Source: Panax quinquefolius (taxonomy: Eukaryota > Streptophyta > Magnoliopsida > Apiales > Araliaceae). From it: 64,000 nt of DNA. Under the pieces are notes generated by a model that ran no database searches, had not been told where the DNA came from, and saw only the letters and a list, made by a program, of their open reading frames with translations. The stretch lies in assembly GCA_020205615.1 (NCBI GenBank), contig CM035168.1:5398237-5462236 (forward strand). Direction: 5' to 3'. This document shows positions 47,309-60,075 of this stretch, one piece after another (within the stretch, counting starts at the first letter, position 1; every line of letters begins with the position of its first letter). The position numbers and the translations under genes are program-made.

Positions 47309-49712
47309 TGTGACGCCCCCAAAATTAGGTATACGTCACCCATCTTGGGTTGCCACTTACATGGTACATAAATTCAAATACAACTTACTAATATAAGCGT
47401 AGGTATGCAATACGACATAAACCGTGAGTTTGAATACAAATATTATCTACTAGATATTATACAAACTCAAAAGGAGTCCTCATTATAACTATTATCACAC
47501 TATTTCACGAATAGTGAGGACTACTAATGCTATCCTCTCGGACCATTACTCCTTTCCCGACTTCGTCCCGGCTATGTTCTCATTTCACAAGAGAACGGTG
47601 AAAGAAAGGTGAGCTCAACTAGCCCAAGAAGAAATATTATGACTAAGATAATGCGTAAATAAATTATCATTAGCCTTCAACAGTGTTAAACTGATAAAAT
47701 ACAATAGACAACCAGTTTAACTGCAGCGGAATATGCAATCCATTAAAAAAATCAAGTAGAGAATAAAGTCTACTATCTTTTAGGTTTTAAAAAGGTTTTC
47801 ATCAATTTTTATCGGCACGAGACTCGACAATAAATAAACCACCACATCTAATCATCCCCGTACCACGGTCCAAGGATTTTCATCAAATTATCAATGGTCA
47901 TGACTATACCCGAATCACCCCCGGTCATAATCATACCAAAAACTATCCATCATCATTGCATTACAGCCAATCGGGACTTTAGTCACATCATTTATATCAA
48001 GTCATGATTATACCGAATGATCCCTGGTCATAATCATACTAAGTTCATCTATGCACGTAAGCCAAAGATAACATAATATAACATGAGGATGATGACAATG
48101 ACATAATAATTCAATAAAACAAGTTCAAGAATTATTTAATCCATGAATTATTAACGTCCAAATTGTCAACATGATCTTTATTTAGCGTGAGAGTAAAATT
48201 CAAGAATGATCGTAAGAATATTTCCATGAAAAGATCTTTGGATGAAACGCAAATATCAAGGATATTCTACTAATTTCATGGAGTATAGAAGTCAAAGTTT
48301 TAACCAACCGGGTATAATAAAGAATGGAATAACAAAAGAAATCACCACGCATGCGGTACTTGCCATGAGGCAAAGTTATTCCAACATAATAATAATAACG
48401 GAACCGTGTCGTGAAATTCACACCGCAAGCGGGATGTTCCAACAGAATAATAAAGATGGAACCCGGATCCGGTGTAAAACACACGAATAGGATATTCAAC
48501 AAATGATGATAAAGACGGAACCGGTCCTGTAAAACACACGCATGTGATGTTCCAACGAGAATAATAAAAAAGCGGAACCAGTCCTGTGTAAACCTGTGAG
48601 CAGGATGTTCCAACGTAATAATAGAAGAATGTCACCAAGTATAGGGTAAACCACAGTATACAGTTATTCCAATGAATAATAAGCAATGGAATAACATAAG
48701 GATTTCACCAAGTATAGGGTATGCCACGTATCACAAGGTTATGTATAGGTATGCCACTTTTACGGGTTATTCCAATGTAATAATAGTGAATGGAATAATG
48801 TAAGTTCTCTTCAAGAAGAAAGAATAACACCCACTTTACCGTAAAAGAACTGAATATAGAAGTAGTGAAGTAGCGAATACTCTTTCTTCTTTCTATAATT
48901 TTCTCTACTATAGCTTCTCTATAATTTCTCTCTCTAGTTTTGATGAATTAAGTAAGAAAATAATGAAGGAATGAGCTTATTTATAGGAAAATGGAATGCA
49001 TAAGTAACTAATTCATGAACGGTCCAGTTGATTTACTTTAATCGACGGTCCATATATTTAAAGAAAAATCTTTTAAATAAAATATAATATATTCTATTTA
49101 TATAAAAACATTTTACTATGCAAACACTATGCAATACTATCTGAAAACACTATGCAACACTATGCATAATAAAATATAATATATTACATTTATAGAATAA
49201 CTTTAATAAAGTATTATATTTTATATAAAAAGATGTTTCGCTTTTATTACGTTAATAATACTGAATAAAACAAAACGTCATTATCGCTATAATAATTCAT
49301 ATTATTAATCGACAATAATGGAATCAAACCGGTGACTTCTCACATAAGCATCAATAATCAATACCGTGTCTTCTTGTGCGACCACACGTATTATCGTACT
49401 TTTACTACCGAGTAGTTCAACAAGAACTACGGTAAAACTTCCGCCGTTATTTCAATAAAATATTTTTGTCGTTTTCTCGATCCGACAATAATTACATTTA
49501 ATGGGGTCCACCAATGATTGAGTAGTTGTCACGAATATTCCTCGCTAAACCGAATATTCCCAGACCAATCGAATATAATATAACCACTTGCATACTTTGC
49601 AAAATTTATAAATACTACCCACAACTATAATATTATCTTAAATTCACACCATAATATTAAAAATTATTTCAACAAAATTTAAATCTTTATTGATAAAATC
49701 TGGGGTCTCACA
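47309..49712 (-). mobile_element. Element E: left LTR (3' LTR of a minus-strand element)
   Basis: This 2404-bp LTR runs from TGTGACGCCCCC to GGGGTCTCACA. CATGT precedes it (47304-47308) and TATGT follows the right LTR (56512-56516), a target duplication with one mismatch. It has the hairpin array (about 48310-48790), a decayed TATA region (about 48977-48985, minus) and a donor-like site near 48835. The conserved block with the GCGCGC palindrome region is missing from both E LTRs (deletion near 49310), which explains their shorter length. Confidence 0.9.
48310..48790. repeat. Tandem hairpin array in the left LTR of E
   Basis: Six to seven diverged units with GGAAC-type and GGAATAAC-type arms. 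Open frames on both strands (for example 48200-48613 minus) are repeat artefacts. Confidence 0.65.
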
Positions 49713-49795
49713 ATCTCCCCTCCCTTATGGAATTTCGCCCTCGAAATTAGGGTACGTACCTGATATGATAAAGAGGTGAGGATACCTTGAATACC
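49713..49795 (-). pseudogene. Element E: end of pol and polypurine tract
   Basis: The PPT complement ATCTCCCCTCCCT (49713-49725) is followed by the last codons of pol on the minus strand ([16 protein letters not shown]). The match stops at about 49795, where unrelated LTR-type sequence begins. Confidence 0.75.
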
Positions 49796-52037
49796 TTTAT
49801 CGTTGAAAACATTAAATTCATTTTTGCAATCCTAGCCAAAGATATTCATTAACAATTCATCTTTGCTTCTACAGCCAAAGATATACAATCAGTAAAACCA
49901 ATAATATCGAGACTCGACTTAATAGTATCACAACCATGAATTATCCATGCACTACTGGCTAAGGATATTCGTGTTTTCAATTACGATCATGATTATACCG
50001 AATAATCCGTGGTCATAATCATACCAAGTCTATCAATGCACTACTACCGAAGATGACTTTTACCACATCCATGAATTAATATTTCATTCTTTGAGACTCA
50101 TTTCAATAATTAATCCATATCATCGAATCATCCATGCACTTTCTGAGCCAAAGATATTCATTAAGTATCACGACCACGAATTATCCATGCACTACTGACC
50201 AAAGATAATCGTGTATTCATTAAGTATCACGACCACAAATTATCCATGCACTACTACCAAAGATAATTGTGTATTCATTAAGATCACGACCACAAATTAT
50301 CCATGCACTACTACCAAAGATAATTGTGTATTCATTAAGTATCACAACCACAAATTATCCATGCACTACTACCAAAGATAATTGTGTATTCATTAAGATT
50401 ATCACGACCACAAATTATCCATGCACTACTGACAAAGATAATTGTGTATTCATTAATATCACGACCACAAATTATCCATGCACTACGCATGCGGCCAAAG
50501 ATAATTGTGTATTCATTAAGATCACGACCACAAATTATCCATGCACTACTACCAAAGATAATTGTGTATTCATTAAGATATCGCGACCACAAATTATCCA
50601 TGCACTACTACCAAAGATAATTGTGTATTCATTAGTATCACGACCACAAATTATCCATGTACTACTACCAAAAAAGATAATTGTGTATTCATTTACTTGT
50701 TATGATTATACCAACAATCCTCAGTCATAATCATACCAAAGTCCATCTACAATTGTGCACGATGACTTTCAACATAATATAAGCATGAGGATAATGATAT
50801 AAAGAATCAATCAAATGAGATAAAGGATAAATATTAAACATTTATAATATAATTTATCCAGATTCAAGAATATCCCCATGTTTTCAATCACTTAATAATC
50901 TCGTAATCTAATATCATTAATATTATAACAATATTTTAATCACTTCTTAAATTTATAAACAATTTATCTTAATTGTTTACGCTTTACCATATAATGCATT
51001 TAATCATTCAAAAATATCATACTCATAAAATATCATCACCAATTATCAAATCCCTCATCAAAAAATATGCATATACTCTATATAGGATTCTCTAGCCATA
51101 AAATCATATTTTCAACTTTGTTACTTCACATAACATATTTAACTCATATGTTCGTAACTAAACTATTTTCATGAAAAATACCAAATCAGCCCCAAAAATA
51201 TTTCTTTTCTGGGATTTAGCATAATATAGTCCCATAATGAAAATATATTTTTCTCGGATTTTTAAAATTCATTTACTATTTTTTAAAAATCAATTTCCAC
51301 TTAATTTCTTAAGAAATTAGCTACCTCAAGTTTAACTCCAAAAATTCTCAAATCTTGGCAGGACCTTACACATGTTAACGTGAGCTTCCAGTTTAAATTT
51401 CATGGTCATCGGAGTTATAGAACTCCGGTTATAGCATTTTTCGTCGGAAAAACCTAAATATTGAAATAGTCATAACTTGCTCATTTTAAGTCAGAATGAG
51501 CTCATTTTTGGACAGGAGGTACTTTATACCATATACTTTCATGTCCCAAAAGGCCAGAATTTTTCTCATAATTTAAGTGGCCGAAACATTCCCTTAAAGT
51601 TTCTGGGCAATAGCATTTTCGAAATTTACAGCTTTGGCCTCATTTGCTAAAATCAGTCCACACAAAAATCTACAACACCTTTTCCAGTAATTCCACTTGG
51701 ATTAGTTAGGTAACTCATAGATCTAACTCTAGAACTTGACCATACTCAAAAATTCAAAATATAATAGGAGATATGGTCAATTGAATTTCATGTTACGTTT
51801 TTCACCAAAAATCGATTTTCAACTCTTTGTGATTTCTAAGAAACTTTCATGTTTTCACATACCAACCAACATAACTCATCATAAAACTTACTAATACTTC
51901 ATATACCCATGATTTTCATTATTCCAATGCTTTTATTATGACTTTCATCATAAACCACGTAAACTGCTTCATTTAGTTGAAGAAATATTTGAGGGTTTAA
52001 GAAATGGGTTTTTATCTTTGAAATTCAATACAAAATT
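49796..52037 (-). mobile_element. LTR-like sequence replacing RT, RNase H and integrase in element E
   Basis: 49800-51290 resembles the middle of the long gypsy LTR in the minus orientation. It has CCAAAGATATTC units, GACTTTCAACATAATATAAG, and the AT-rich stretch with GATTTAGCATAATATAGTCC also found at 2165, 16085 and 29405. 51290-52037 has no match elsewhere in the window and no credible reading frame; it may be another part of a diverged LTR. There are no LTR edges or target duplications at either end. This looks like a recombination or gap-repair product that swapped most of pol for LTR sequence. Confidence 0.6.
50110..50700. repeat. Homogeneous 57-60-bp minisatellite inside element E
   Basis: About ten copies of a unit built from ACCACAAATTATCCATGCAC, TACTACCAAAGATAATTGTG and TATTCATTAAGATCACG. 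The copies are nearly identical, so the expansion is recent. Both strands are open over about 450 bp because the unit is close to a multiple of three; the resulting peptides are not supported as proteins. Confidence 0.85.
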
Positions 52038-52740
52038 CGATTTCACGCTCTAGGGTAGGCTAGGAAATCTTCAAGAATACGCCAAGAAATTTATTAATGA
52101 TAGAAATATCATTCAAAATGTTACTCTCATCCAAGACTTGGATAATACGTCACATTGATACTGAACTGTGACTTCTATCCCTTAACCTAGATAAGCACCT
52201 CACAATGATACCTATAAACTTGCCATCTTCAAACCATGACGTCGCCTACTGTAAAGTCTGGCTTTGGTGCATTCCACACAAGGAAAGTCAACAACGAAAG
52301 GTTCGGGGCTCTTTACTTATGGCTTGATATAACAAATGATTAACTTTAGGGTTTGGTTACTTTGAATTAAGTATAACAGGTTGGTTAGGAATATGAAAGC
52401 TAACAACCTTACAAAAAGAATAATGAGTAGTTAATCAATCGCTTTTCAAAAATTACCTCAAAGGCAAGTATTTTCAAAGAGATAAGATCGACGAGTAACG
52501 TGAAAGTGTTTATTTGAAACAACAAGATTAAAAAAAAGTAGTGGTAACGAAGGCTCCTACTAACGAAGTTTCAACCAATAAGTCAAAGTCTAACTTCTCC
52601 TGAGTCAAATTTAAACGTTGAACGCAAGCAAGCAGAGATAAAAGAATGGGTAGAACCGGATTCTAACACGGTATAGACTTCGCAAGAGCTTATGATTAAC
52701 TTACCCGTGATAATTTTATTCAGGTTCCTCGTCACGAGAA
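52038..52740 (-). pseudogene. Element E: aspartic protease and very start of RT
   Basis: On the minus strand the protease begins near 52760 and runs with a frame equivalent to GKLIISSCEVYTV. The active-site DTG has become ESG (about 52653-52667). The start of RT (the FP-LPLERE region) lies at about 52038-52140 next to the LTR-like replacement. Stops and shifts abound. Confidence 0.78.
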
Positions 52741-53911
52741 AAAAAAACGCTCTCTCTTAAACTACCGGCTCTGGTTTGTCTGGGACAGCCTTTGGTGCCT
52801 CCATCCTAGTTGAATTCGTCTTGATGAAATCGACAAAATCGAGCTAAGTGGCCTTCTCTTCCATAATTATAACATGCTTTGGATGGCATGGCGCGCGATC
52901 GATCGATGTGTCCCTCTCCTCCGCATTTGAAGCATATGATAGGTGGTCCTTCTCCTTCCTTAACAACAGGTGCTGGTGCTGACGTTTTTCCATCATTGTT
53001 GAATCTCCTTTTCTTGAAATGTCCATTCTTATTATTTTGGCCCTGATTACCACCGAAGTGGTTACCATATCTGGCCTGTTGATTCCCTCCACGCTTGTTG
53101 TCACCGCTTCGATGACTACTTTCGCTGGTATTATAATTTTGCTTTACTTTCTTTTAGTTGCGTTGACTCGTTATCGCTCTTCCACTAATCGAGCCCTATT
53201 TACAACATCCGAATAAAAACACACGCTTTATGAGAAATAAGATGTTGACGTATCTCCGCTTCAAACCTCTTAAAAACATTCGCGCCATTCTCTCTTCATT
53301 ATCCACCAAGTGGGACGAAATCGTGATAACTCATAAATTTTGCCTCGTATTGCGACACGGTCATATTGTTTTGTTCCAACTTGATAAACTCCACCTCCTT
53401 CATGTATGGCGAATACTTTCGTGAAGTATTTGTCGTTGAATGACTCTGGAACTTCTCCCAAGATATCTTCAATGATCAAGAAAGTTGAGTACGTTTTTAC
53501 CGATTCCCACCAAGATGTCCGCCTCTCCGCAAGACATAAAGGCGTGAAGGAACCTTTACTCCTCGGAGCATCCCAAGACATCAAATATCTTGGTAATCTG
53601 CTTTATCCATGCTTCCGCCGAAGTGGTTTTGGCTCTCCCTAAACTCCGGTGGTCCCAACTCCTTGAATTGTTTAGCGGTGACCGCCCGAGAGTTTTCTGT
53701 GTTTCCACCCACGTTTTGGACGAGAGTCGCTTTTACCGATGTTGCATGAATTCTAAAACCTTTTAACGCGTCATGTCATTCATCAATTGATCGGTGTTGT
53801 TGTTTACGGAGGATTATCGCCATCCTGTTGCACATTGTCCTCGATTATTGATATGTGGAGAATCAATACCTCACGTGCTCCATTGCTATTCTCAACATTC
53901 TCGGATGCCAT
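52741..53911 (-). pseudogene. Element E: gypsy gag with two CCHC knuckles
   Basis: The start codon is at 53911-53909 on the minus strand, and the protein opens MASENVENSNGAREV. Capsid-like pieces match element D (SWDAPRSKGSFTPLCLAE and GGGVYQVGTKQYDRV in shifted frames, 53270-53584). The knuckles are ICFKCGGEGHIDRS (about 52910-52945, last Cys lost) and CYNYGREGHLARFC (about 52830-52877, second Cys to Tyr). Several stops are present. The role would be particle assembly and RNA binding. Confidence 0.85.
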
Positions 53912-54095
53912 TTTCAAACACCGCCACAAAATAAGGGTTAATTAACATATCACATATTATCCCTATACTCGACCGACCCAATTAAATACCAAATAGCTTT
54001 AGGTAGGTCATACTAGCGAAGGAATTCCCCGTCTCTCCCCTCCTAGTACTATTCTCACATCTTAGCCAGGATCATATCCTAAGCTCGATACTAAC
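53912..54095 (-). mobile_element. Element E: 5' leader with primer binding site
   Basis: This is the leader between the LTR and gag on the minus strand. It includes CTTTAGGTAGG, CTCTCCCCTCCTA and the primer-site complement AGCTCGATACTAAC next to the LTR edge. The splice-acceptor-like AG seen in D is changed here (GTGGCGG). Confidence 0.8.
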
Positions 54096-56511
54096 CGTGA
54101 CGCCCCCCAAATTAGGTATACGTCACCCATCTTGGGTCGCCACTTACATGGTACATAAATTCAAATACAACTTACTAATATAACTGTCGTGTATGCAATA
54201 CGACATAAACTGTGAGTTTGAATACAAATATTATCTACTAGATATTATACAAACTCAAAAGGAGTCCTCATTACAACTATTATCACACTATTTCACAGAA
54301 TAGTGAGGACTACTAATGCTATCCTCTGGACCATTACTCCGTTCCCCGACTCGTCCCATGTGTATGTTCTCATTTCACAAGAGAACGGTGAAAAAGAAAG
54401 GGTGAGCTCAACTAGCCCAAGAAGAAATATTATGACTAAGATAATGCGAGAATAAATTATCATTAGCCTTCAATGATGTTAAACCGATAAAATACAATAG
54501 ACAACCGGTTTAGCTGCAATGAATATGCAATCCATTAAAAAATCAAGTAGAGAATAAAGTCTACTATCTTTTAGGTTTTAAAAAGGTTTTCATCAATTTT
54601 ATCATTTGAGACTCGACAATAAATAAACCACCACATCTAATCATCCCCGTACCACGGTCAAGGATTTTCATCAAATTATCATGGTGGTCATGACTATACC
54701 GAATCACCCCGGTCATAATCATACCAAAACTATCCATCAACGTATTACAAAGCCATCAAGACTTTAGTCACATCATTTATATCAAGTCATGATTATACCG
54801 AATGATCCTCGGTCATAATCATACTAAGTTCATCTATGCACGTAAGCCAAAGATAACATAATATAACATACGAGGATGATGACAATGACATAATAATTCA
54901 ATAAAACAAGTTCAAGAATTATTTAATCCATGAATTATTAACGTCCAAATTGTCAACATGATCTTCGTTTAAAGAGAGTAAAATTCAAGAATGATCGAAG
55001 AATATTTCCATGAAAGATCTTCGGATGAAGCACGCAAATATCAAGGATATTCTACTAATTTCATGGAGTATAGAAGTTAAAGTTTTAACCAACTGGGTAT
55101 AATAAAGAATGGAATAACAAAAGAAATCACCATGCATGCGGTGCTTGGCGTATGACAAAGTTATTCCAACATAATAATAATAACGGAACGGTGTCGTGAA
55201 ATTCACACAAGCGGGATGTTCCAACGAATAATAAAGATGGAACCGGATCCTGTGTAAAACACATGATAGGATATTCCAACGAGAATGATAAAGATTTTAA
55301 CCAGTCCGTGTAAAAACACACGCATGTGATGTTCCAACAGAATAATAAAAAAAGGAACCAGTCCTGTAAAACACACGCATGTGATGTTCCAATGAAATAA
55401 TAGAAGAATGTCACCAAGTATAGGGTAAACTGGCAGCGTATCTGAGTTATTCCAATGAATAATAAGCAATGGAATAACATAAGGATTTCACCAAGTATAG
55501 GGTATCTGGCGTATACGAGGTTATGTATAGGTATGCCACTTTTACGGAGTTATTCCAATGTAATAATAGTGAATGGAATAATGAAGTTCTCTTCAAGAAG
55601 AAAGAATAACACCCTTACCGTAAAAAGAACCTAATATAGAAGTAGTGAAGTAGCGAGAATACTCTTCTTTCTTTCTATAATTTTCTCTATATAAACTTCT
55701 CTCTATAATTTCTCTCTTTAGAGTTTCAATGAATTAAATAAGAAAATAATGAAGAAATGAGCTTATTTATAGGAAAATGGAATGCATAAGAACTAATCCA
55801 TGAAACGGTCCGTATTGATTTACTTTAATCGACGGTCCATATTTGAAGAAAAATCTTTTAAATAAAATATAATATATTCTATTTATATAAAAACATTTTA
55901 CTATGCAAACACTATGCAATACTATGCAAAACACTATCGCAAAACACTATCAACACTATGCATAATAAAATATAATATATTCTATTTATAGAATAACTTT
56001 AATAAAGTATTCTATTTTATATAAAAGATGTTTCGTTTTATTACGTTAATAATACGAATAAAACAAAACGTCATTATCGCTATAATAATTCATATTATTA
56101 ATCGATGATAATGGAATCAAACCGAGTGACTTCTCACATAAGCATCAATAATCAATACTGCAGTGTGCTACTATGCAACCACACGTATTCTTTGTACTTT
56201 TACTACCGAGTAGTTCAACAAGAACTACCACGAAAAACTTCCGCCGTTATTTCAATAAAATATTTTTGTCGCTTTCTCGATCCGATGATAATTACATTAG
56301 GGTCCACCAATAATAATTGAGCCGTTATACGAATATTCCCTGCTAAACCAAATATTCCCCGACCAATCGAATATAATATAACCACTTGCATACTTTGCAA
56401 AATTTATAAATACTACCCATAACTATAATATTATCTTAAATTCACACCATAATATTAAAAAATTATTTCAACAAAATTTAAATCTTTATTGATAAAATCT
56501 GGGGTCTCACA
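54096..56511 (-). mobile_element. Element E: right LTR (5' LTR)
   Basis: This 2416-bp partner of 47309-49712 has edges CGTGACGCCCCC (first T to C) and GGGGTCTCACA, followed by TATGT (56512-56516). It carries the hairpin array (about 55100-55590), a donor-like site near 55613-55621 and a TATA-like TTATTTATA on the plus strand near 55763. It shows the same deletion of the conserved block as its partner, so the deletion preceded insertion. Confidence 0.9.
55100..55590. repeat. Tandem hairpin array in the right LTR of E
   Basis: Six to seven units parallel to 48310-48790. Many inner stems differ between the paired LTRs at CTG/CAG positions. Confidence 0.65.
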
Positions 56512-58305
56512 TATGTGGATTACCACATGCATGGTGAATGATCCTTTGTATTCATTCCTTATTAAATTGTGGAAATGATCTGTCAACATGGATTACCGCA
56601 TGGCGGGTGAAAATTCATTTGCAGTTTCGTAATTTTTCTGACCCTCAAAAATTCTAGAAAAATTTAAAATGATAATTTGATGAGTTTTCTATATTGTGTC
56701 CAAAAATGACGATTTTTTGATGTATAGATTAAGAGTTATGGATTTTATGGGAAAAGACTATTTTAAAAGTAAACCCTTATAACTCCTTGTGGTTAACTCC
56801 AAAATTAGTGAAATTTTTATTGAGAGTACATGTATATAATAGGAGTATACCCTGTAACTTTTGGAATTTTTGGACAAAAGTACAATTTATGATAAATGTC
56901 TAAATATTTGGCAGTTTTGGCCATATGAAAAATGGTAAATGAATTTTAAAAATTCTGAGAAAAATATATGTTCAATATGAGACTATATTCTGCTAAATCC
57001 TAGAAAAGAAATATTTTTGGGACTGATTTGGTATTTTTCATGAAAATGAACTAGTTATGAGTAAATGAATTAAATATGTTATGTGAAGTAACAAAATTAG
57101 AAAATAGGATTTTATGGCTTGAGAATCCTATATAGGGTATATGCAGATTTTTGATGAGGAATTTGATCATTGGTGATGAAATCTTATGAGTATGGCATTT
57201 TTGAATGATTAAATGCATTATTTGGTAAAGTGTAAACAATTGAAATAAATTGTTTATAAGTTTAAGATTTGATTAAAATATTGTTATAATATTAATAATA
57301 TTAGATTATGAGTTTATTAAGTGGTTGATAATATTTGGATAAATTTAAAGTCTTTAATATTTATTCTTGTTTTCGTATGATTAATGCTTATACCATTGTC
57401 ATCATCTTCATGCTTATATGGTGATGAAAGTTATCTTTGGCTTACGTGCAAAGATGGACTGTTGATTATTGAATTGTATATCTTTGACTTACGTGCAAAG
57501 ATGGACTGTTGATTATTGGTTTTATAGTTGTATATCTTTGGCTTACGTGTAAAGATGGACTTGGTATGATTATGACCAGGGATCATTCGGTATAATCATG
57601 ACCTGTAATGTTGTAAACGATGTGGTAAAAGTCCACGATGGCACATGAGTGCATTGATGGACAGTTTTTGGTATGATTATGATCGAGGATTATTCAAGAT
57701 AGTCATGACCATTGATGATTTAATGAATATCCTTGGCCCGTAGTCTTGGGGATGATTCGATGACGTGGTTTATTTATTTAGTTGAGTCTCAGCGATAAAA
57801 ATTGATGAAAATATTTTAAATTATAGAAGATAGTAGATATCATGCTCTACTTGACTCTTCTAATGGATTGCTTATTTCGCTGCAGTTAAACTTGATGTCT
57901 ATTGTATTTTATTAGTTTAACATTATTGAAGGCTAATGATAATTTATCATGCATTATCTTAGTCATAATATTTCTTACGGGGCTAGTTGAGCTCACCCTT
58001 TCTTTCACTGTTCTCTTCAGGAAATGAGAATATAGCTGGGACGAGTCGGAGAATGGAGTGACGGTCCAGATGATAGCATTAGTAGTCCTCACTATTCTGT
58101 TAAATAGTGTGATAATAAATGTAATGAGGACTCCATTGAGTGTGGTTATTGTCTAGATGATAATATTTGTATTAAAACTCATAGCATATGTTTTGTCGTA
58201 TTTTACACGACAGTTATATAATTAAGTTTTTATTTGTATTTTGCACCATATATTTGGCGACTCAAGATGGGTGATATATACCTGTTTTGGGGGAGTCACA
58301 CATTA

Positions 58306-60063
58306 CCTGTATGGGGAGAAAGTGGAGTTCTATACGGATCATAAAAGCCTCAAATATTTCTTCACCTAGAAGGAACTCAACATGCGACAACGACATTGGC
58401 TCGAGCTGTTGAAAGATTACGATCATACCATTCAATACCATCTTGAAAAAGTGAATGTAGTAGCTGACGCGTTAAGTAGAAGATCAGATGCGGGTATTAG
58501 TGTGATATTGTCAACGCAAAGGCCCATTTTGTATAACTTGCAAAGGATGGAGATAGAGTTAAAGACTCCAGGGACCCATGTGATGATGTCAAATATACGA
58601 GTAGAACCGACTTTAATCGATAAAGTTAAAGCTCCACAAGCTACAGACCTGGAGCTGATGCGTATGAAGAAGAAAGTGCAAGAAGGTACTATTTCGGAAG
58701 CAAAAATCGATGAAGAAGGAATACTTCGAGTCAACTCCAAACTTTGTGTTCCTAACGACCCGGATTTAAAGTATAAAATCATGATGGAGGCACACAACAC
58801 ACCTTTTGCAATCCATCCTGGGAGTACCAAAATGTATCGTGATCTTCGACATACATTTTGGTGGAGCAATATGAAAAGAGAGATCGCTGAGTTTATCTCA
58901 AGGTGTTTAACTTGTCAACGAGTCAAGGCAGAGCATCAAGTGCCAAAAGGTCCATTGCAACCATTTAAAATTCCAGAATGGAAGTGGGAGCACATTACTA
59001 TGGATTTTGTTATTGGCCTTCCCAAGGTTTCTCAAGGCATAGATGCAATTTGGGTCATTGTCGATAGATTGACCAAGTCAGCTCATTTCTTACCTATACG
59101 AGAAACTTATTCACTTAAATGTCTTGCTCGCATTTACATAAATAAGATTGTAAGACTGCATGGTACGTCAGTATCCATAGTTTCAGATCGAGGCCCAAGA
59201 TTCACTTCACGGTTTTGGGTTAGTTTGCAAAAAGCTATGGGCACGGATTTACGATTTAGTTCAAATGAACGAGCAGTCGGAGAGGGCTATTCAAACTCTT
59301 GAAGATCTATTAAAACTCTGTGTCTTTGACTTCAAAAGAAGTTGGGAAAGTTCTTGCCATTAGTGGAATTCTCCTACAACAACAGTTATCAAGCAATTAT
59401 TGGCATGGCTCCATTCGAGGCATTGTATGGACGCAAGTATCGTTCTCTAGTATGCTGGGATGAGGTGGGTGAAGCAACGTTGTTGGGTCCGGAATTGGTA
59501 CGCATGACAACGGAAAAGATTCAAATAATCCGACAACGTATAAAGACCTCACAAGATCGACAAAAGAGTTATGTTGATCTTCATCGAAGAGACATGAAAT
59601 TCAATGTTAGAAAGCATGTGTTGTTACGTGTTGCTCCATAGAAAGGAGTTACAAGATTTGGAAAGAGAGGAAAGCTCAATCCTCGATTCATTGGGCCATT
59701 CAAAATCCTCGATCGAGTAGGAACTGTGGTCTATAGACTCGTCTTACCGCCAAGTATGTCTCGTGTTCATAACATTTTTCACATATTTATGTTACATAAA
59801 TATGTGAAAGACCCGAACCACATTATTGAATTAGAATCGGACGAGATAGCAGAAGATTTAATGTATGAAGAGGTACATGTTAAAATCTTGGATAAGAAGG
59901 ATCATATTCTACGCTCTAAGGTTATACCTCAAGTCAAAGTTTTGTGGAGAAACCACAATATGGAGGAAATGACTTGGGAGTTAGAATCTGAAATAAAATC
60001 GAGGTATCCTCACCTCTTCGACATACCAGGTACGTACCCCAATTTCGAGGACAAAATTTCATA
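58306..60063 (+). pseudogene. Element G2: RNase H end, integrase and chromodomain
   Basis: This continues the RNase H cut at 37116. YGEKVEFYTDHKSLKYFFT is followed by a TAG at 58367. The connection domain leads to the integrase zinc finger (HNTPFAIHPGSTKMYRDLRH, then CLTCQRVK) and the core with Asp in MDFVIGLP and Asp in VSDRGPRF. A small deletion near 59263 removes the residues before QSER and shifts the frame, putting the catalytic Glu out of frame. Later come LVEFSYNNSYQ, ALYGRKYRS, a TAG at 59639 (Trp codon), the GPY-like [17 protein letters not shown] and the chromodomain-like [18 protein letters not shown]. It ends before TAA near 60063. It is the best-preserved integrase in the window but inactive. 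Confidence 0.92.
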
Positions 60064-60075
60064 AGAAGGGGAGGT
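60064..60075 (+). promoter_or_regulatory. G2 polypurine tract
   Basis: AGAAGGGGAGGT lies immediately before the LTR start TGTAAGACCCC. Confidence 0.85.

Larger units (their letters stand above)
45564..58300 (+). mobile_element. Element D: 3' LTR, interrupted by element E
   Basis: The LTR sequence is 45564-47308 and 56517-58300, about 3.5 kb, matching the 5' LTR of D. It starts TGTTAGACCCC (one change) and ends GGGGGAGTCACA, with CATTA after it (58301-58305) matching the CATTA before the 5' LTR. It has a TATA box at 46719-46727, donor-like AAG|GTAAGG at 46859, the conserved block at about 46085-46175, and the hairpin array 46900-47308 continuing at 56517-56620. Confidence 0.9.

Noticed and set aside
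50269..50730. A 153-codon open frame with a repetitive Thr/Asn/Ile-rich peptide, and a long frame on the opposite strand
   Set aside because: It lies wholly in a tandem repeat whose unit is close to a multiple of three, so both strands stay open by construction. There is no start context or family resemblance.
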